Positions 9,571 to 19,296 are shown, counted from the stretch's first letter. The stretch: 64,000 bases of DNA from Erwinia sp. JUb26 (GCF_003751505.1 NZ_RJVB01000003.1:494712-558711); one strand, 5' to 3'. A program made the numbers and translations. Notes: a model not told the origin generated them from the sequence alone.

Positions 9571-10515
9571 ATGTCCATTTCCCTGCACAACCAGACTACC
9601 GTCCCTAACACCGCAGCGGCGACCAGCGTATCGTCGCTGGAGCGCTCAGGCTCCTCAAAAACGAAAGGGTTGAAAACCCGGACAGATATTTACCAGATCG
9701 TGACAGACAGCATCATTGAAGCCCTGGAAGCGGGTGTTAAACCGTGGTTCTGCCCGTGGCAGCGCGTACCGGGCATGTCAGGATTACCTTCAAACTACGC
9801 GACTGGTGCTGCTTATAGTGGGATGAATATCATGTTGTTGTGGAGCAGTGCGTCAGAACAGGGATTCAAGGATTCACGCTGGATGACCTACAAACAGGCA
9901 AAAGCGGAAGGTGGGCAGGTACGCAAGGGAGAACACGGTACGACCGCCATTTTTTACACCACGCTGGAGAAGGAAAATGACGACGGAGAAACTGATTATA
10001 TCCCAATGCTGAAGACGTTCATCGTGTTTAACGTTGAACAAATTGACGGTTTGCCTCTGACAACGGAAACAATCAGCCCGGAAGCAACCTTTGACCCTTT
10101 GCCGCAGGCTGAAAATCTGTTCCGGAAGAGCGGCGCAAATATCGTTGAGAAAGGACAAAACGCCTTTTTCAGCCCCTCAAACGATGAGGTCTGGCTGCCG
10201 GAGCGTCACCTTTTTTTTGATGCTGCTAATTTCTACGCCACCGGCCTGCATGAGCTGGTGCACTGGAGCGGTGGTAAAAGCCGCCTGAACCGTGAAATGA
10301 AAGGAAGGTTCGGCAGTGAGGTGTATGCATTTGAGGAGTTGATCGCCGAGCTGGGAAGTGCGTTCCTGATGGCGGATCTGGGGATTGACGGAGAGGTTCA
10401 GCATGAAAGTTATATTGCGTCATGGTTGAAAGCACTGAAAAACGACAAGCGTTATATCTTCAAAGCTGCCAGTGCGGCATCTAAAGCGCACCGTTATCTG
10501 ATGGATAAGGTCTGA
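9571..10515 (+). CDS. ardC: ArdC-like antirestriction protein (ssDNA-binding/zincin)
   Basis: 314 aa from ATG 9571 with GGAG 9 bp upstream; the reading upstream of it is leader sequence. The N-terminal domain (DIYQIVTDSIIEALEAGVKPW, then WMTYKQAKAEGGQVRKGEHGTTAIFY) is the ArdC_N single-strand-binding fold. The C-terminal half holds a zinc metallopeptidase-like HELVHWSG motif near residue 228 and an EELIAELGSAFL helix. ArdC proteins protect incoming conjugative DNA from restriction. A second copy, broken, lies at 13735/19208. Confidence 0.9.
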   Translation: MSISLHNQTTVPNTAAATSVSSLERSGSSKTKGLKTRTDIYQIVTDSIIEALEAGVKPWFCPWQRVPGMSGLPSNYATGAAYSGMNIMLLWSSASEQGFKDSRWMTYKQAKAEGGQVRKGEHGTTAIFYTTLEKENDDGETDYIPMLKTFIVFNVEQIDGLPLTTETISPEATFDPLPQAENLFRKSGANIVEKGQNAFFSPSNDEVWLPERHLFFDAANFYATGLHELVHWSGGKSRLNREMKGRFGSEVYAFEELIAELGSAFLMADLGIDGEVQHESYIASWLKALKNDKRYIFKAASAASKAHRYLMDKV

Positions 10516-10603
10516 GTGAAAAATAATGTGTCGCAAGGGAATGCGGCTTTAGCCTATACCGTGGCCGACAGAATGAGTGATATTTCAGGAGATATTAATT
10601 TTC

Positions 10604-10644
10604 CTGCGGATATTCCGGGTATCAGATACCCGGAATATCCGCAG
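10604..10644. repeat. Perfect 18-bp inverted repeat downstream of ardC (unit D, copy 1)
   Basis: Arms 10604-10621 and 10627-10644 are perfect complements around a TCAGA loop. A second version at 19297-19339 keeps the loop and the pairing but changes the stem sequence on both sides, so the structure rather than the sequence is kept. A short hairpin GCGGGC/GCCCGC follows in both copies. No U-run, so not a standard terminator. Confidence 0.75.
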
Positions 10645-10758
10645 ACTGCGGGTGCGGGCGGCAAAGAGCCCGCACGACCCGCAAACGGTATATCTACACT
10701 GGCATTGTAGTAGTGTAGCAGGTGACGAAAAAATCAGGGTTCAATGCAGACACTACAG

Positions 10759-10813
10759 TCTAAAAAAGAAATTTTAACAGAAGAAAGTTCCAGAGAGTTT
10801 TCTTCTGTTAAAA
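10759..10813 (-). terminator. Intrinsic terminator of the lysE operon
   Basis: Perfect 15-bp arms (10772-10786 and 10799-10813, core AACAGAAGAAA) around a 12-nt loop. Read on the minus strand they are followed by TTTCTTTTTT. The hairpin sits 34 bp after the stop of the LysE-type exporter. Confidence 0.7.
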
Positions 10814-10846
10814 GAAATTTCCAGAGTCACTGTTTTTAATTATGGC

Positions 10847-11470
10847 CTAAGGTCTTCTTAAAATGATAAGTTGCAAACCAAAACCGATAAAAAAAAGAGA
10901 AGAAACTCTGCTCACTATCTTACCTGAGTTTTGGTGTCTTGCGAAAAATCCAGAAATATAACTTGAACAGAATATTAACAGTAATTCTATCAGTACTTTA
11001 ACAAGTACAACTAATATGCCAAGAATGAACATCTGGATCTGCGGATGTGCATCATCACTCTGTACAAACATAGGTAAAAAGGCCATAAAAAAGAGGGCTG
11101 CTTTAGGATTTGAAATATTAACTAAAAAACCACTGGCAAAACTTTTTAAGCGTCCCTCTTTGATTTGTGCAGGGATCAATAAATCCTGTGAACTAAAAAA
11201 TAATTTTATACCGAGCCATATCAAATATGCAGCACCTGTATATTTGATAAGTGTGAACATTGTCTGGGAGGCGAAAATAATGGCAGAGAGTCCAATTGCA
11301 ACAGCACTGACGTGTGTCAGCGCCGCAGTCCATAGACCGACCGCCCCCCAAAAAGCAGACAATCTTCCGGAACGACTGGATTTTGATAAAATGAACAAAA
11401 GATCAGGACCCGGTGTAATATTTATCAGCAATGCAGCAGAAAGAAAAGCAAACCAGTACTCTATAGTCAC
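10847..11470 (-). CDS. LysE/RhtB-family amino-acid exporter
   Basis: About 207 aa. GTG at 11470 has an AAGG at good spacing; GTG at 11479 is an alternative. Six hydrophobic segments and the family signature NITPGPDLLFILSKS near the N-terminus, then GVGLW-like and NPKAALFFMAF blocks. LysE/RhtB proteins export amino acids and their analogues. It lies 67 bp downstream of a B12-type radical SAM gene on the same strand and shares its terminator, so it may export the product of that enzyme (inference). Confidence 0.88.
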   Translation of the reverse strand: MTIEYWFAFLSAALLINITPGPDLLFILSKSSRSGRLSAFWGAVGLWTAALTHVSAVAIGLSAIIFASQTMFTLIKYTGAAYLIWLGIKLFFSSQDLLIPAQIKEGRLKSFASGFLVNISNPKAALFFMAFLPMFVQSDDAHPQIQMFILGILVVLVKVLIELLLIFCSSYISGFFARHQNSGKIVSRVSSLFFIGFGLQLIILRRP

Positions 11471-11546
11471 AATTGTCACCTTTTATCTTTGCCTTAAACA
11501 GACATTCTTATAACATACCGCCCGATGTAAAATGGCGCAACTGAAA

Positions 11547-13022
11547 TTATTTCATGTATTTCTCTTGTCCTGAAACTGCGCTACCAAAATTAAGTTTATA
11601 ATGGCTGGCTTCATGCCTGACCTCTTTGGCTGCATCAATTATAGTGTCATAATCAACGGGGCAATATTTTTCAATATATTCTCTGGATATTTCATCAACA
11701 TTAAACGGCCAGTCATTTTCTGAAAACTTTAATCCATCAGAAATCATTCTTTTCCCATAATAGTTTTGTGGAGTAGGTAATATGGGTTGTATTTCTATAT
11801 CACTGATTAATCCTTCTTGTATTATTTTTTTAATCCACTCAATAGTTTCCCTTAACGTTGATTCCGTCTCAAACTCAGTCCCAAGAACGAATGAGCCATA
11901 GACATAGATACCTGTTTTTTTGAGTTTTCGCAGCGCTGCATAATTTACATCAACAGAATCTCGCTTACCTTTCATCATTTTTAACGTATGATTAGATCCT
12001 GATTCAAGACCAATATTCATCTTAAAAACGTTGAGTTTTTTAAGTGTACTCACCAGTTCTTCATTTCTGACGATATCAAGGGCCTGACCATAAATGAAAA
12101 AGTAAGGATCAAAACCAAGGTCGTAAGGTCTGAAATTAACCAGTTTTCTCATATAAGAGGCAAAGCTTGTAAGACTATCGCAGACTTCATAAAATAATTC
12201 AGCATGTATTTGCTGATTTGCTAATTTCACTTCTTCCCAAAACCGGTGTGGACTGGAAAATGAAATGTCCAGCAGCATATCACAATGCTTACATTTTATT
12301 TTCTCATTGGCACGACTACATCCTCTCACCCGATTCATTGTGGTTATACCAGATGGTAATGCACCATGATGCAAATGTCCGAATGACTTTTTATAATTAT
12401 TTAAAGCTGTTGACCAGATGCCCTCAGAATATAGCAGGCGGTTTGTTGCAGGAAAAATATCTAAAGCATTATCTCTGTCCCGGTCACCGAGTAATTCATG
12501 GTTAAGTATGCCAAGTTTATGTTTGTCCGTATCATAATTGAAACCTGTAATATCACCATTTGCATTTCGCCATGTCAAGGACGGTATATCAGAAAAATTA
12601 CAGTCATCATATGCAAGTTTTCGTATTAGTTTTTCTAACGGGTATTCTCCATACTCTGCACCTAACACAAAATCAACTTCTTTTCGATATTGCAGTATTT
12701 TATATGATAACTGAGAGGCTTGGTCATTTCCGAAAGTTGTATATGCACCAATTTTTTTTGCCTCTGAAGCAATACGAAGGGCTGGAGCATAAGTTGGTGC
12801 AAGAACACTAATCCCAACAAACCACGGCTTAAGCCGTTTTATGTCTGATAAGATTTCTTCCTCTCCTACGATCCCACCATCACTACATATGACTTCAAAT
12901 TCAGGAATCCTTTTTTTTAACCATGTCCCAAGAACTAACATATTGAGAGCAGGGAAGCACTGCTCATTTGCAATTTTTGACATTGTTGGATCATTCGGAG
13001 CATTAACTAAATAAATAATCAT
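11547..13022 (-). CDS. B12-binding-domain radical SAM enzyme
   Basis: 491 aa. The N-terminal part (residues 1 to about 150) looks like a cobalamin-binding Rossmann domain: VGISVLAPTYAPALRIASEAKK, then GNDQASQLSYKI and DFVLGAEYGEYPLEKLI. The radical SAM core follows near residue 230, with an atypical cluster motif GCSRANEKIKCKHCD (C-x8-C-x2-C instead of C-x3-C-x2-C). NIGLESGSNHTLKMMKGK and GSFVLGTEFETESTLRETIEW are typical strands of the same barrel. Such enzymes methylate unactivated carbons or remodel rings in natural-product pathways. Single enzyme with a LysE-type exporter; substrate unknown. AT-rich relative to the island backbone. Confidence 0.8.
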   Translation of the reverse strand: MIIYLVNAPNDPTMSKIANEQCFPALNMLVLGTWLKKRIPEFEVICSDGGIVGEEEILSDIKRLKPWFVGISVLAPTYAPALRIASEAKKIGAYTTFGNDQASQLSYKILQYRKEVDFVLGAEYGEYPLEKLIRKLAYDDCNFSDIPSLTWRNANGDITGFNYDTDKHKLGILNHELLGDRDRDNALDIFPATNRLLYSEGIWSTALNNYKKSFGHLHHGALPSGITTMNRVRGCSRANEKIKCKHCDMLLDISFSSPHRFWEEVKLANQQIHAELFYEVCDSLTSFASYMRKLVNFRPYDLGFDPYFFIYGQALDIVRNEELVSTLKKLNVFKMNIGLESGSNHTLKMMKGKRDSVDVNYAALRKLKKTGIYVYGSFVLGTEFETESTLRETIEWIKKIIQEGLISDIEIQPILPTPQNYYGKRMISDGLKFSENDWPFNVDEISREYIEKYCPVDYDTIIDAAKEVRHEASHYKLNFGSAVSGQEKYMK

Positions 13023-13448
13023 TGTGTTAAGACCTTTCTTTTACCTTAGTAATAAATCTTACAATGTTTATAGAATACTCCCACTATCCAGCAGTGCTGG
13101 TATATGAAATGACTTTTTGATATAAAACAACAAAATGGTTAAATGGATGACTGTGAGTTTTTTCTGTATATGGATAGTGATAATGTAAAACGTTTATTTG
13201 CAGTAATATCTGTCAGCAATACTTAGCAAATCCAATAATACCATATAAAACATAATGAAAAAATCTCATTATAGTTTATGCTTTATTGGTTTCCCGACTG
13301 AAATATTATTGTAATCATGCGCAGTATTCACCTGAGATAATGGACGGGCAGGTAAAGGACAATATATTTTTCTTTATGGTAACTATTCTGAACAGAGCTC
13401 CATAACAGTGTATATATAACGATACTTGATGAGATCCCATCACTGATT
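13023..13448. other. AT-rich intergenic region upstream of the radical SAM gene
   Basis: No gene recognised. It must hold the promoter of the minus-strand radical SAM/lysE pair. It ends where the repeated ardC leader unit begins. Confidence 0.4.
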
Positions 13449-13734
13449 TTTGTCATGAAAAACTGACACGCCATGAGCAGTCATTTTCATGCTTACTATG
13501 GGCGTCACTGATGGACGTCAGACCCTGCGTCCATCGGCGACGCCCACGGATGACGCCCATGAACCGGTTGCCCGCATCCCGCGTGCATGCTCGTTATCCG
13601 CGATTTCAGATACCCGCCGACCCGCAAGGGTGAAGTGCACGCATACTGCGCCCCTGCGGGCCAGAACGACGCCGGGAAAGCGAACCGTCAGGCGATACGA
13701 AGACGAAAATCACACCACTGATGGAGAAAAAACC
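13449..13734. repeat. Repeated ardC leader unit U (copy 2)
   Basis: Sequence closely repeated at 19482-19675 and, over its last 120 bp, at 9451-9570. It includes a CATGAAAA...TTTTCATG pair, an 18-bp inverted repeat (13500-13517 with 13528-13545, two mismatches; the 19542-19587 copy is perfect) and the GACCCGCAAGGG leader hairpin. Confidence 0.7.
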
Positions 13735-13893
13735 ATGCCCATTTCCCTGCACAACCAGACTACCGCCCCTAACGCCACAGCGGCGACCAGCGTATCGTCG
13801 CTGGAGCGCTCAGGCTCCTCAAAAACGAAAGGATTGAAAAGCCGGACGGATATTTACCAGACCGTGACAGACAGCACCATTGAAGCGTTGGAA
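13735..13893 (+). pseudogene. ardC second copy, 5' fragment
   Basis: From ATG 13735 the first about 53 codons match the intact ardC at 9571 with only scattered differences (MPISLHNQTTAPN; LKSRTDIYQTVTDSTIEALE). Homology stops abruptly at about 13893, and the frame runs on into unrelated sequence to 13974. The 3' end of the same gene is found at 19113-19208, so about 5.2 kb of other DNA replaces the middle of this ardC. Confidence 0.85.
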
Positions 13894-14094
13894 ACCTCCT
13901 CACAAAATCTAACATCTCCGCCATATCGTAGAAACCAGAATCTCAATATCATTTTAATCTTTAAAAACAAATGATTAGGAAAAAAGCATCATACTCTACT
14001 CTTATCGTATCGTTCAAATTTAGTAACCACAGAAAAAAACGTCTAAAATTTAACCATATTAAAACTAAATGGCAAACTCAAAACAGGAGATAAA

Positions 14095-15651
14095 ATGATA
14101 AATAATGAAGGTCTCCTTCAAAAAATTCCAGTAGCTCAGTACCTTAGGATGTCAACAGATCATCAGCAGTATTCTCTCCATAATCAAGCAGACTTCATAG
14201 CAAAGTTTGCCGAGAAGCATAATATGGAAATCCTGCACACCTACGATGATGCCGGGAAAAGCGGAGTATCAATAGCCGGTAGAGACTCATTGAAAAAGCT
14301 GGTATACGATGTTATGGAGGGCATCATAAGCATACAGGCAATTCTACTCTACGATGTAAGCCGATTCGGACGTTTTCAGGAAACTGACGAAGCGGCCTAC
14401 TACACTCACCTATTTAGGATGCATGGCGTTGAGCTGATATTCTGTGCAGAACCTTTGCCGACAAAAGAGTTCCCTCTGGAAGCCTCAGTCATGCTAAATC
14501 TGAGGAGAGCTGCGGCAGCAAGTTTAAGTAAAAATATTTCTGATAAAGTATTTCTCGGGCAAGCAAATCTAATCAGACATGGGTATCACCAAGGAGGAAT
14601 TGCCGGATATGGATTACGTAGAATCTTAATTGATGAAAAAGGGAATATAAAAGAAATTCTTTCTTTCGGCAAACGCAAAAGTATACAAACTGATAGAGTA
14701 ATACTTGCTCCTGGCCCAGCAAAAGAGGTAAGAATAGTAAATTTAATTTATGACATGTTTATAGAACAATACATCCCAGAGTTTCTTATTGCAGACAAAC
14801 TGAATAGAAATGGAACACTTGCCGAAAATGGTACTCTATGGACTCGCAGTAAGATCCACACAATACTTACAAATGAGAAGTACATAGGAAATAATGTTTA
14901 TAACAGAACATCTAGCAAACTAAAAACAAAAACAGTTAAAAATCCCAAAGAGGAGTGGGTTAGGTGCAATAAAGCTTATAAGAAAGTTGTAAGTATCAAG
15001 AAATTTTTGAAAGCACAAGAGATCATCCAAGCTCGTTCTAAAAACATGACAAATGAGGATCTTCTTGAATATTTAAGGCTAAAACTAAAGGAAAAGGGAA
15101 AATTATCAGGTGTAATTATTGATGAAGATGATTTTGGTCCTTCATCATCAATCTACAAAAGTCGATTTGGTGGGTTGATACGAGCATACCAATTGATAGA
15201 GTACAAGCCTGAACATGACTACACCTATCTTGAGATTAATAATCAATTAAGAGTTTTTTATTCAAAGTTAATTGAAATATTCAAAACTGAAATTGAGAAT
15301 TGCAATTGTAAGATAGAAGAGGAGCCTAACACACAAGAATTTATAATAAATAACAATATGTCCGTTTCCGTGATTATATGTAAATGTAAGAAACTAAAAT
15401 CAGGGAAACTTCGCTGGAAAATACGGCTAGAACCCAATCATACTCCAGACATAACTATAGTTATCAGAATGGATAGCGAGAACAAGCTGCCAGTAGATTA
15501 TTTCATTTTGCCAAAATTAGACTTTAACTTCACTAAATTGATTATTAAAGAAAACAATCCTGCATTGTTTGAATTATATAGATATGACGATATTAATTTA
15601 TTTTACCGCCTATTAAAGAGAACGCAAATAAGGAAACTATATGCAGCCTAG
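14095..15651 (+). CDS. Large serine recombinase
   Basis: 518 aa, ATG with CAGGAGA upstream. The N-terminal resolvase domain has the catalytic Ser20 in YLRMSTDHQ, then AGKSGVSIAGR and YDVSRFGRF (arginine box). A Recombinase domain follows (MFIEQYIPEFLIADKLNRNG...IHTILTNEKYIGNNVYNR). Overlaps the first ParB-like gene by 11 bp. Low GC compared with the ardC around it, which marks it as an insertion. It could be the integrase of a nested element whose body is this gene and the two ParB-like genes. Confidence 0.9.
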   Translation: MINNEGLLQKIPVAQYLRMSTDHQQYSLHNQADFIAKFAEKHNMEILHTYDDAGKSGVSIAGRDSLKKLVYDVMEGIISIQAILLYDVSRFGRFQETDEAAYYTHLFRMHGVELIFCAEPLPTKEFPLEASVMLNLRRAAAASLSKNISDKVFLGQANLIRHGYHQGGIAGYGLRRILIDEKGNIKEILSFGKRKSIQTDRVILAPGPAKEVRIVNLIYDMFIEQYIPEFLIADKLNRNGTLAENGTLWTRSKIHTILTNEKYIGNNVYNRTSSKLKTKTVKNPKEEWVRCNKAYKKVVSIKKFLKAQEIIQARSKNMTNEDLLEYLRLKLKEKGKLSGVIIDEDDFGPSSSIYKSRFGGLIRAYQLIEYKPEHDYTYLEINNQLRVFYSKLIEIFKTEIENCNCKIEEEPNTQEFIINNNMSVSVIICKCKKLKSGKLRWKIRLEPNHTPDITIVIRMDSENKLPVDYFILPKLDFNFTKLIIKENNPALFELYRYDDINLFYRLLKRTQIRKLYAA

Positions 15652-16540
15652 AACATTCCCACATCAGATAGTAATGATCAGTATAGATCAAATAAAAATC
15701 ATAAACCCACGTTCTCGTAATAAATTCATTCATGATGGAATAAAAGAGAGTATAAATAAAAGAGGATTAAGTAAACCTGTCACTGTGAGGCGTATAGAGG
15801 ATCCTTTATATTCATATGCACTTGTATGCGGCCAAGGAAGAATAGAAGCCATATTAGGGTTAGGGGAATCCTTAGTGCCAGCAATCATTCGAGACATCAG
15901 CGAAGAAGATGCTTACATCATGAGCCTTGCTGAAAACATAGTTAGAAGAAAACCTCGCTCAAATGAGCTGCTTGAAGTAGTAAGAACAATGAATAAAAAA
16001 GGGTTAAGTGACAGTGAAATAGCAGAAATACTCGGCTACTCAGGAAGCTGGGTTTCTTACATAAGAAAATTATTGGAAAAAGGGGAGCATAAATTACTGA
16101 GTGCAGCAGATAGAGGTGAAATCCCACTTTATCTAGCTGTAGAGTTTTCTAAATGCAATAATGAAGAATCCCAGAGGTTATTAGTAGGTGCATATGAAAA
16201 AAAACTAATTAAGACAAGAGACATACAAAAGATAAGAGGTATTCTTAACCAACGACAAGAAGGAAAAAAAGGAAATAGTATAATCTCTTTCTCACAAAAG
16301 AAAGACAGCAGGAGAATGACTACGGATGAACTAATGAAAATGTATAAAAATGTGATACATGAACATAGATCTATCTTAGAACATTCTGATTTTATAAAAG
16401 AAAAGCTGACAGTAATAAACGAAATATTCACCAAATTGCTACAACATGATTCGTTTATAAAATTAGCATATGAAGAAAAATTGGTAGAGATACCTAATCA
16501 TATTCTTGCTGCAATAAATGGAGATAACAAAAATGATTAA
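15641..16540 (+). CDS. ParB-like protein 1
   Basis: 299 aa. ParB N-terminal domain: ISIDQIKIINPRSRNKFIHDGIKESINKRGLSKPVTV, then the nucleotide-binding boxes CGQGRIEAILGLG (about residue 66) and LAENIVRRKPRS (about 96). A KorB-like helix-turn-helix follows (SDSEIAEILGYSGSWVSYIRKL). AAGGAA precedes the start. Overlaps the recombinase upstream and ParB-like protein 2 downstream. No ParA is nearby, so plasmid-style partition is unlikely without a partner in trans. Confidence 0.85.
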   Translation: MQPRTFPHQIVMISIDQIKIINPRSRNKFIHDGIKESINKRGLSKPVTVRRIEDPLYSYALVCGQGRIEAILGLGESLVPAIIRDISEEDAYIMSLAENIVRRKPRSNELLEVVRTMNKKGLSDSEIAEILGYSGSWVSYIRKLLEKGEHKLLSAADRGEIPLYLAVEFSKCNNEESQRLLVGAYEKKLIKTRDIQKIRGILNQRQEGKKGNSIISFSQKKDSRRMTTDELMKMYKNVIHEHRSILEHSDFIKEKLTVINEIFTKLLQHDSFIKLAYEEKLVEIPNHILAAINGDNKND

Positions 16541-17429
16541 GCAAAGCTTTTCAAATGAATTTATGCATTTAGATGTGTATAAACTAACACCTTCAAAACC
16601 TCTTATCCATAACATTAAGAACTCAATTAAATATCAGCAGATAAAAACATCTATTGCAGAATTTGAATTAGTTGAACCGATCTTGGTATACTTCGATAAA
16701 AAAGAGAATGAAATTCGAATCCTAGACGGACATTTAAGAATTGAAGCAATGAAAGAATTAGGAATTGAAAAGGCTGCATGTATAATATCAACTTTAGATG
16801 ATACATTCACTCCCAACAAACACGTCAATCATATGAACCCTATACAAGAATATAAAATGATAAAAAAGGCTTTAACTAAAGTTTCTGTTGAAAAGCTAAG
16901 TGCTGTGCTGGGAATCTCCGTTGATAATATTATAGGGAAAACAAATCTTTTGACCGGGATAGACCCTATAGTTATTTCTCTTTTATCAGACAAACCTGTC
17001 CCTAGAACTACATTTTCCATTTTGAGAAAGATGAAGCCAATCAGACAAATTGAAGCAGTTGAATCAATGATAGGCTTTGATAACTACTCTCGAGGGTTGG
17101 CTGTATCGATGCTTGATAACACTCCGGCGCATTTACTGGCAAAAGAAGAAAAACAACCGCTTAAAAACAATCAAGCCAAACAAGCAATGCTACGTCTTGA
17201 AAGAGAAATGACTGTAACCAAAGAGGAAACTAGCAAGATAAAAAATGAATATGGGGCGAATACTCTAAAGTTTTCGATCGCCAGGTCCTATATTGATTCT
17301 TTGCTATCAAGCCCTAAAATACTCCACTGGTTTCTTGAAAATGAGCCACAATACCTTACTGAACTCAAGAATATATCGAAGGTAAATTCAATAGATGATA
17401 TTAAGCCGCAAACAAATGAAGATCTATAG
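16533..17429 (+). CDS. ParB/RepB-like protein 2
   Basis: 298 aa. ATG 16533 is chosen because GGAG lies at 16520-16523; it overlaps the previous stop by 8 bp. N-terminal ParB-like fold with ILDGHLRIEAMKELG. A helix-turn-helix region follows (VEKLSAVLGISVDNIIGKTNL), then a RepB-type C-terminal region with RQIEAVESMIGFDNYSRGLAVSMLDNTP. Diverged from ParB-like protein 1 in sequence but with the same layout. Third gene of the recombinase operon. Confidence 0.82.
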   Translation: MIKQSFSNEFMHLDVYKLTPSKPLIHNIKNSIKYQQIKTSIAEFELVEPILVYFDKKENEIRILDGHLRIEAMKELGIEKAACIISTLDDTFTPNKHVNHMNPIQEYKMIKKALTKVSVEKLSAVLGISVDNIIGKTNLLTGIDPIVISLLSDKPVPRTTFSILRKMKPIRQIEAVESMIGFDNYSRGLAVSMLDNTPAHLLAKEEKQPLKNNQAKQAMLRLEREMTVTKEETSKIKNEYGANTLKFSIARSYIDSLLSSPKILHWFLENEPQYLTELKNISKVNSIDDIKPQTNEDL

Positions 17430-17541
17430 AGTGCGTCAGAAATCTGTCTGCGGAAACTGTCAGTGCGAGTCCGAGCCAATACACCTCATGAGAAGAGGTG
17501 CAGAATGTCCGCTTCACGCCCTGAGACATTCGACAAGCTTT

Positions 17542-18780
17542 TTATGGCTTCAGTAAGGGCGAGTGTCGCGCTTCGAGAGCCAGCAAATACTTTGCTTCAT
17601 CGTACTGGGTTCTGGTCTTCCAGCAGCGGTAAATGATCCTTATCCATTTAAACGCCAGAGCCCGGATTGCAGACTGGTGAGATTTTCCTTTTTCTCGCAG
17701 TCCCTGATAATAAAGTCTGGCCCAGTATGATGAGGTAACCGTCTTGGCAGCCCATTCAACAAAGGTCTGCCTGACGAACTTGGCACACTGCCATCGCCAG
17801 TGAACCCAGGATTTCTGGCCGCTTCGTTCTGTCACCGGTGCAACACCTGCGTAGTTTTGAATTTCTTCAGCGCTGTTAAACCGGTCACGGTTATCACCAA
17901 GTGCAGCAAGCATCCGTGGGCCCATACACGGCCCCATGCCCGGAAGTGATTTGAACAGCCCCGCATCTGGCAATGTGTCAAACAGCGCTTCGATTCGTTC
18001 GTCATAGGTTTTGATGATTTCACTCACGACTTTAATTTGTGTCGCCAGTGCTGTTGCCATCAAAGCATTAGCCTCTATAACACTCGGGTCTGTCGTCAAT
18101 GGGATCGCGTTATCAATACTCGCAACACGCTGCTCGGTAAGGGCTATTGCGCGGCCACCTTTGGCATTCAGAAAGTTGCGGATCGTGTCGCGCCTGGCTC
18201 GTTTAAGTTGTTGCAGACTGGGCCATCGTATAATCAGTTCACACAACAGTAAGCTACCCCGATGTGAGAACCACTCCAGGGGCTGAGGATAATACTGTTT
18301 AAGCGTGTTGATTATACGGTTCACAAAACGGCGTTTATCTTCAACCAGTTGACGACGCTGCTCAACCAGTTGCTGGAGTAACCGGATATTCGCATTGTCG
18401 GGTTCAATGGCTTTTATCTTTTGGGGATAACGCAGCATTAACTCTAATGCCAGCTCTGCATCCTGCGGGTCATCTTTAGCGCCGCTGGGAGAGAAGGCTT
18501 GCCGGTAACGAGCCAGTGACAAAGCGTGGACGGGGAAAACGGTGATAAAGGGATATTTTTGAAGAGCATATACCACGGGTCCCTTCTTCAGCTCGAGAGC
18601 TATTGCGATTCTACCTTTTACCTTCTGGTGTAACTCAGTAAGCCAGGCATCAAGCGCTTCTGCTGTATGTTCAATCACATGGAATACGCGTTCGCCGTTT
18701 TTAAACTGAACACAGACATCGTGTTTTTTATCTGCCCAGTCCAGACCAACGTGCGCAGCAAACTGATTAGTCACAGTCAT
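17542..18780 (-). mobile_element. IS110-family element, DEDD transposase gene
   Basis: 412 aa from ATG 18780 with AAGGAG upstream. N-terminal RuvC-like DEDD domain starts HVGLDWADKKHDVCV. The C-terminal Tnp20 domain carries LKSLPGMGPCMGPRMLAALG and YAGVAPVTERSG with the presumed nucleophilic Ser. IS110 elements lack terminal inverted repeats, so the exact ends are not visible. The non-coding 18781 to about 19000 stretch upstream of the gene is where an IS110 bridge RNA would be encoded. Intact. Confidence 0.88.
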
Positions 18781-19112
18781 CACCAACTCCTTTTTATCGG
18801 GGATTGGTATGCATTCCACGCTCTTCGAAAGAAATATAGCCAGCAGTTTATCTGCATGCCCTGAGTATTCGTTAGCGAACGTGGAGCACCTACTGGCTCG
18901 AAAGAAAAGCGGCGATCATCGCATGATTCTCGCTCAATATTCGTAACCAGTAAGCGCATACCCTGAATCACTTCAAAGTGTAATTCTCAGGGTGCGAATG
19001 ACTATATTTCGCTAAAGCTGCCTGTCAACTGAGTAGGTGAGCTGCACTCATTTTTGTTGGCGATGGTCAAGTGATTAGCAAACGGGTAGTCAAGTAAGAT
19101 GCAATTACGCAG
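18781..19112. other. Non-coding end of the IS110-family element and junction with ardC
   Basis: No gene. It contains a weak hairpin (ACCCTGA at about 18959 with TCAGGGT at about 18987), consistent with a structured RNA in the IS end. It ends at the point where ardC sequence resumes. Confidence 0.4.
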
Positions 19113-19208
19113 TCGTGGCTGAAAGCACTGAAAAACGACAAACGTTATATTTTCAGGGCATCCAGCGCAGCCTCAAAAGCACACCATTATCTGATGGATA
19201 ATGTCTGA
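19113..19208 (+). pseudogene. ardC second copy, 3' fragment
   Basis: The last 31 codons and stop of an ardC (SWLKALKNDKRYIF, then KAHHYLMDNV) match residues 284-314 of the intact copy. The middle, about 230 codons, is missing. Paired with the 5' fragment at 13735-13893. Confidence 0.85.
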
Positions 19209-19296
19209 GTGGAAAATAAGGTGCCGGCAGGGAATGTGGCGTTAGTCTTATATCGGGGCCGACAGAATGAGATATATTTCAGAAGATATTCATTTT

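Noticed and set aside
13023..13448. CRISPR array or repeat-spacer structure near the ardC units
   Set aside because: The repeats here are few, long and unevenly spaced; no short regular repeat-spacer pattern anywhere in the window.
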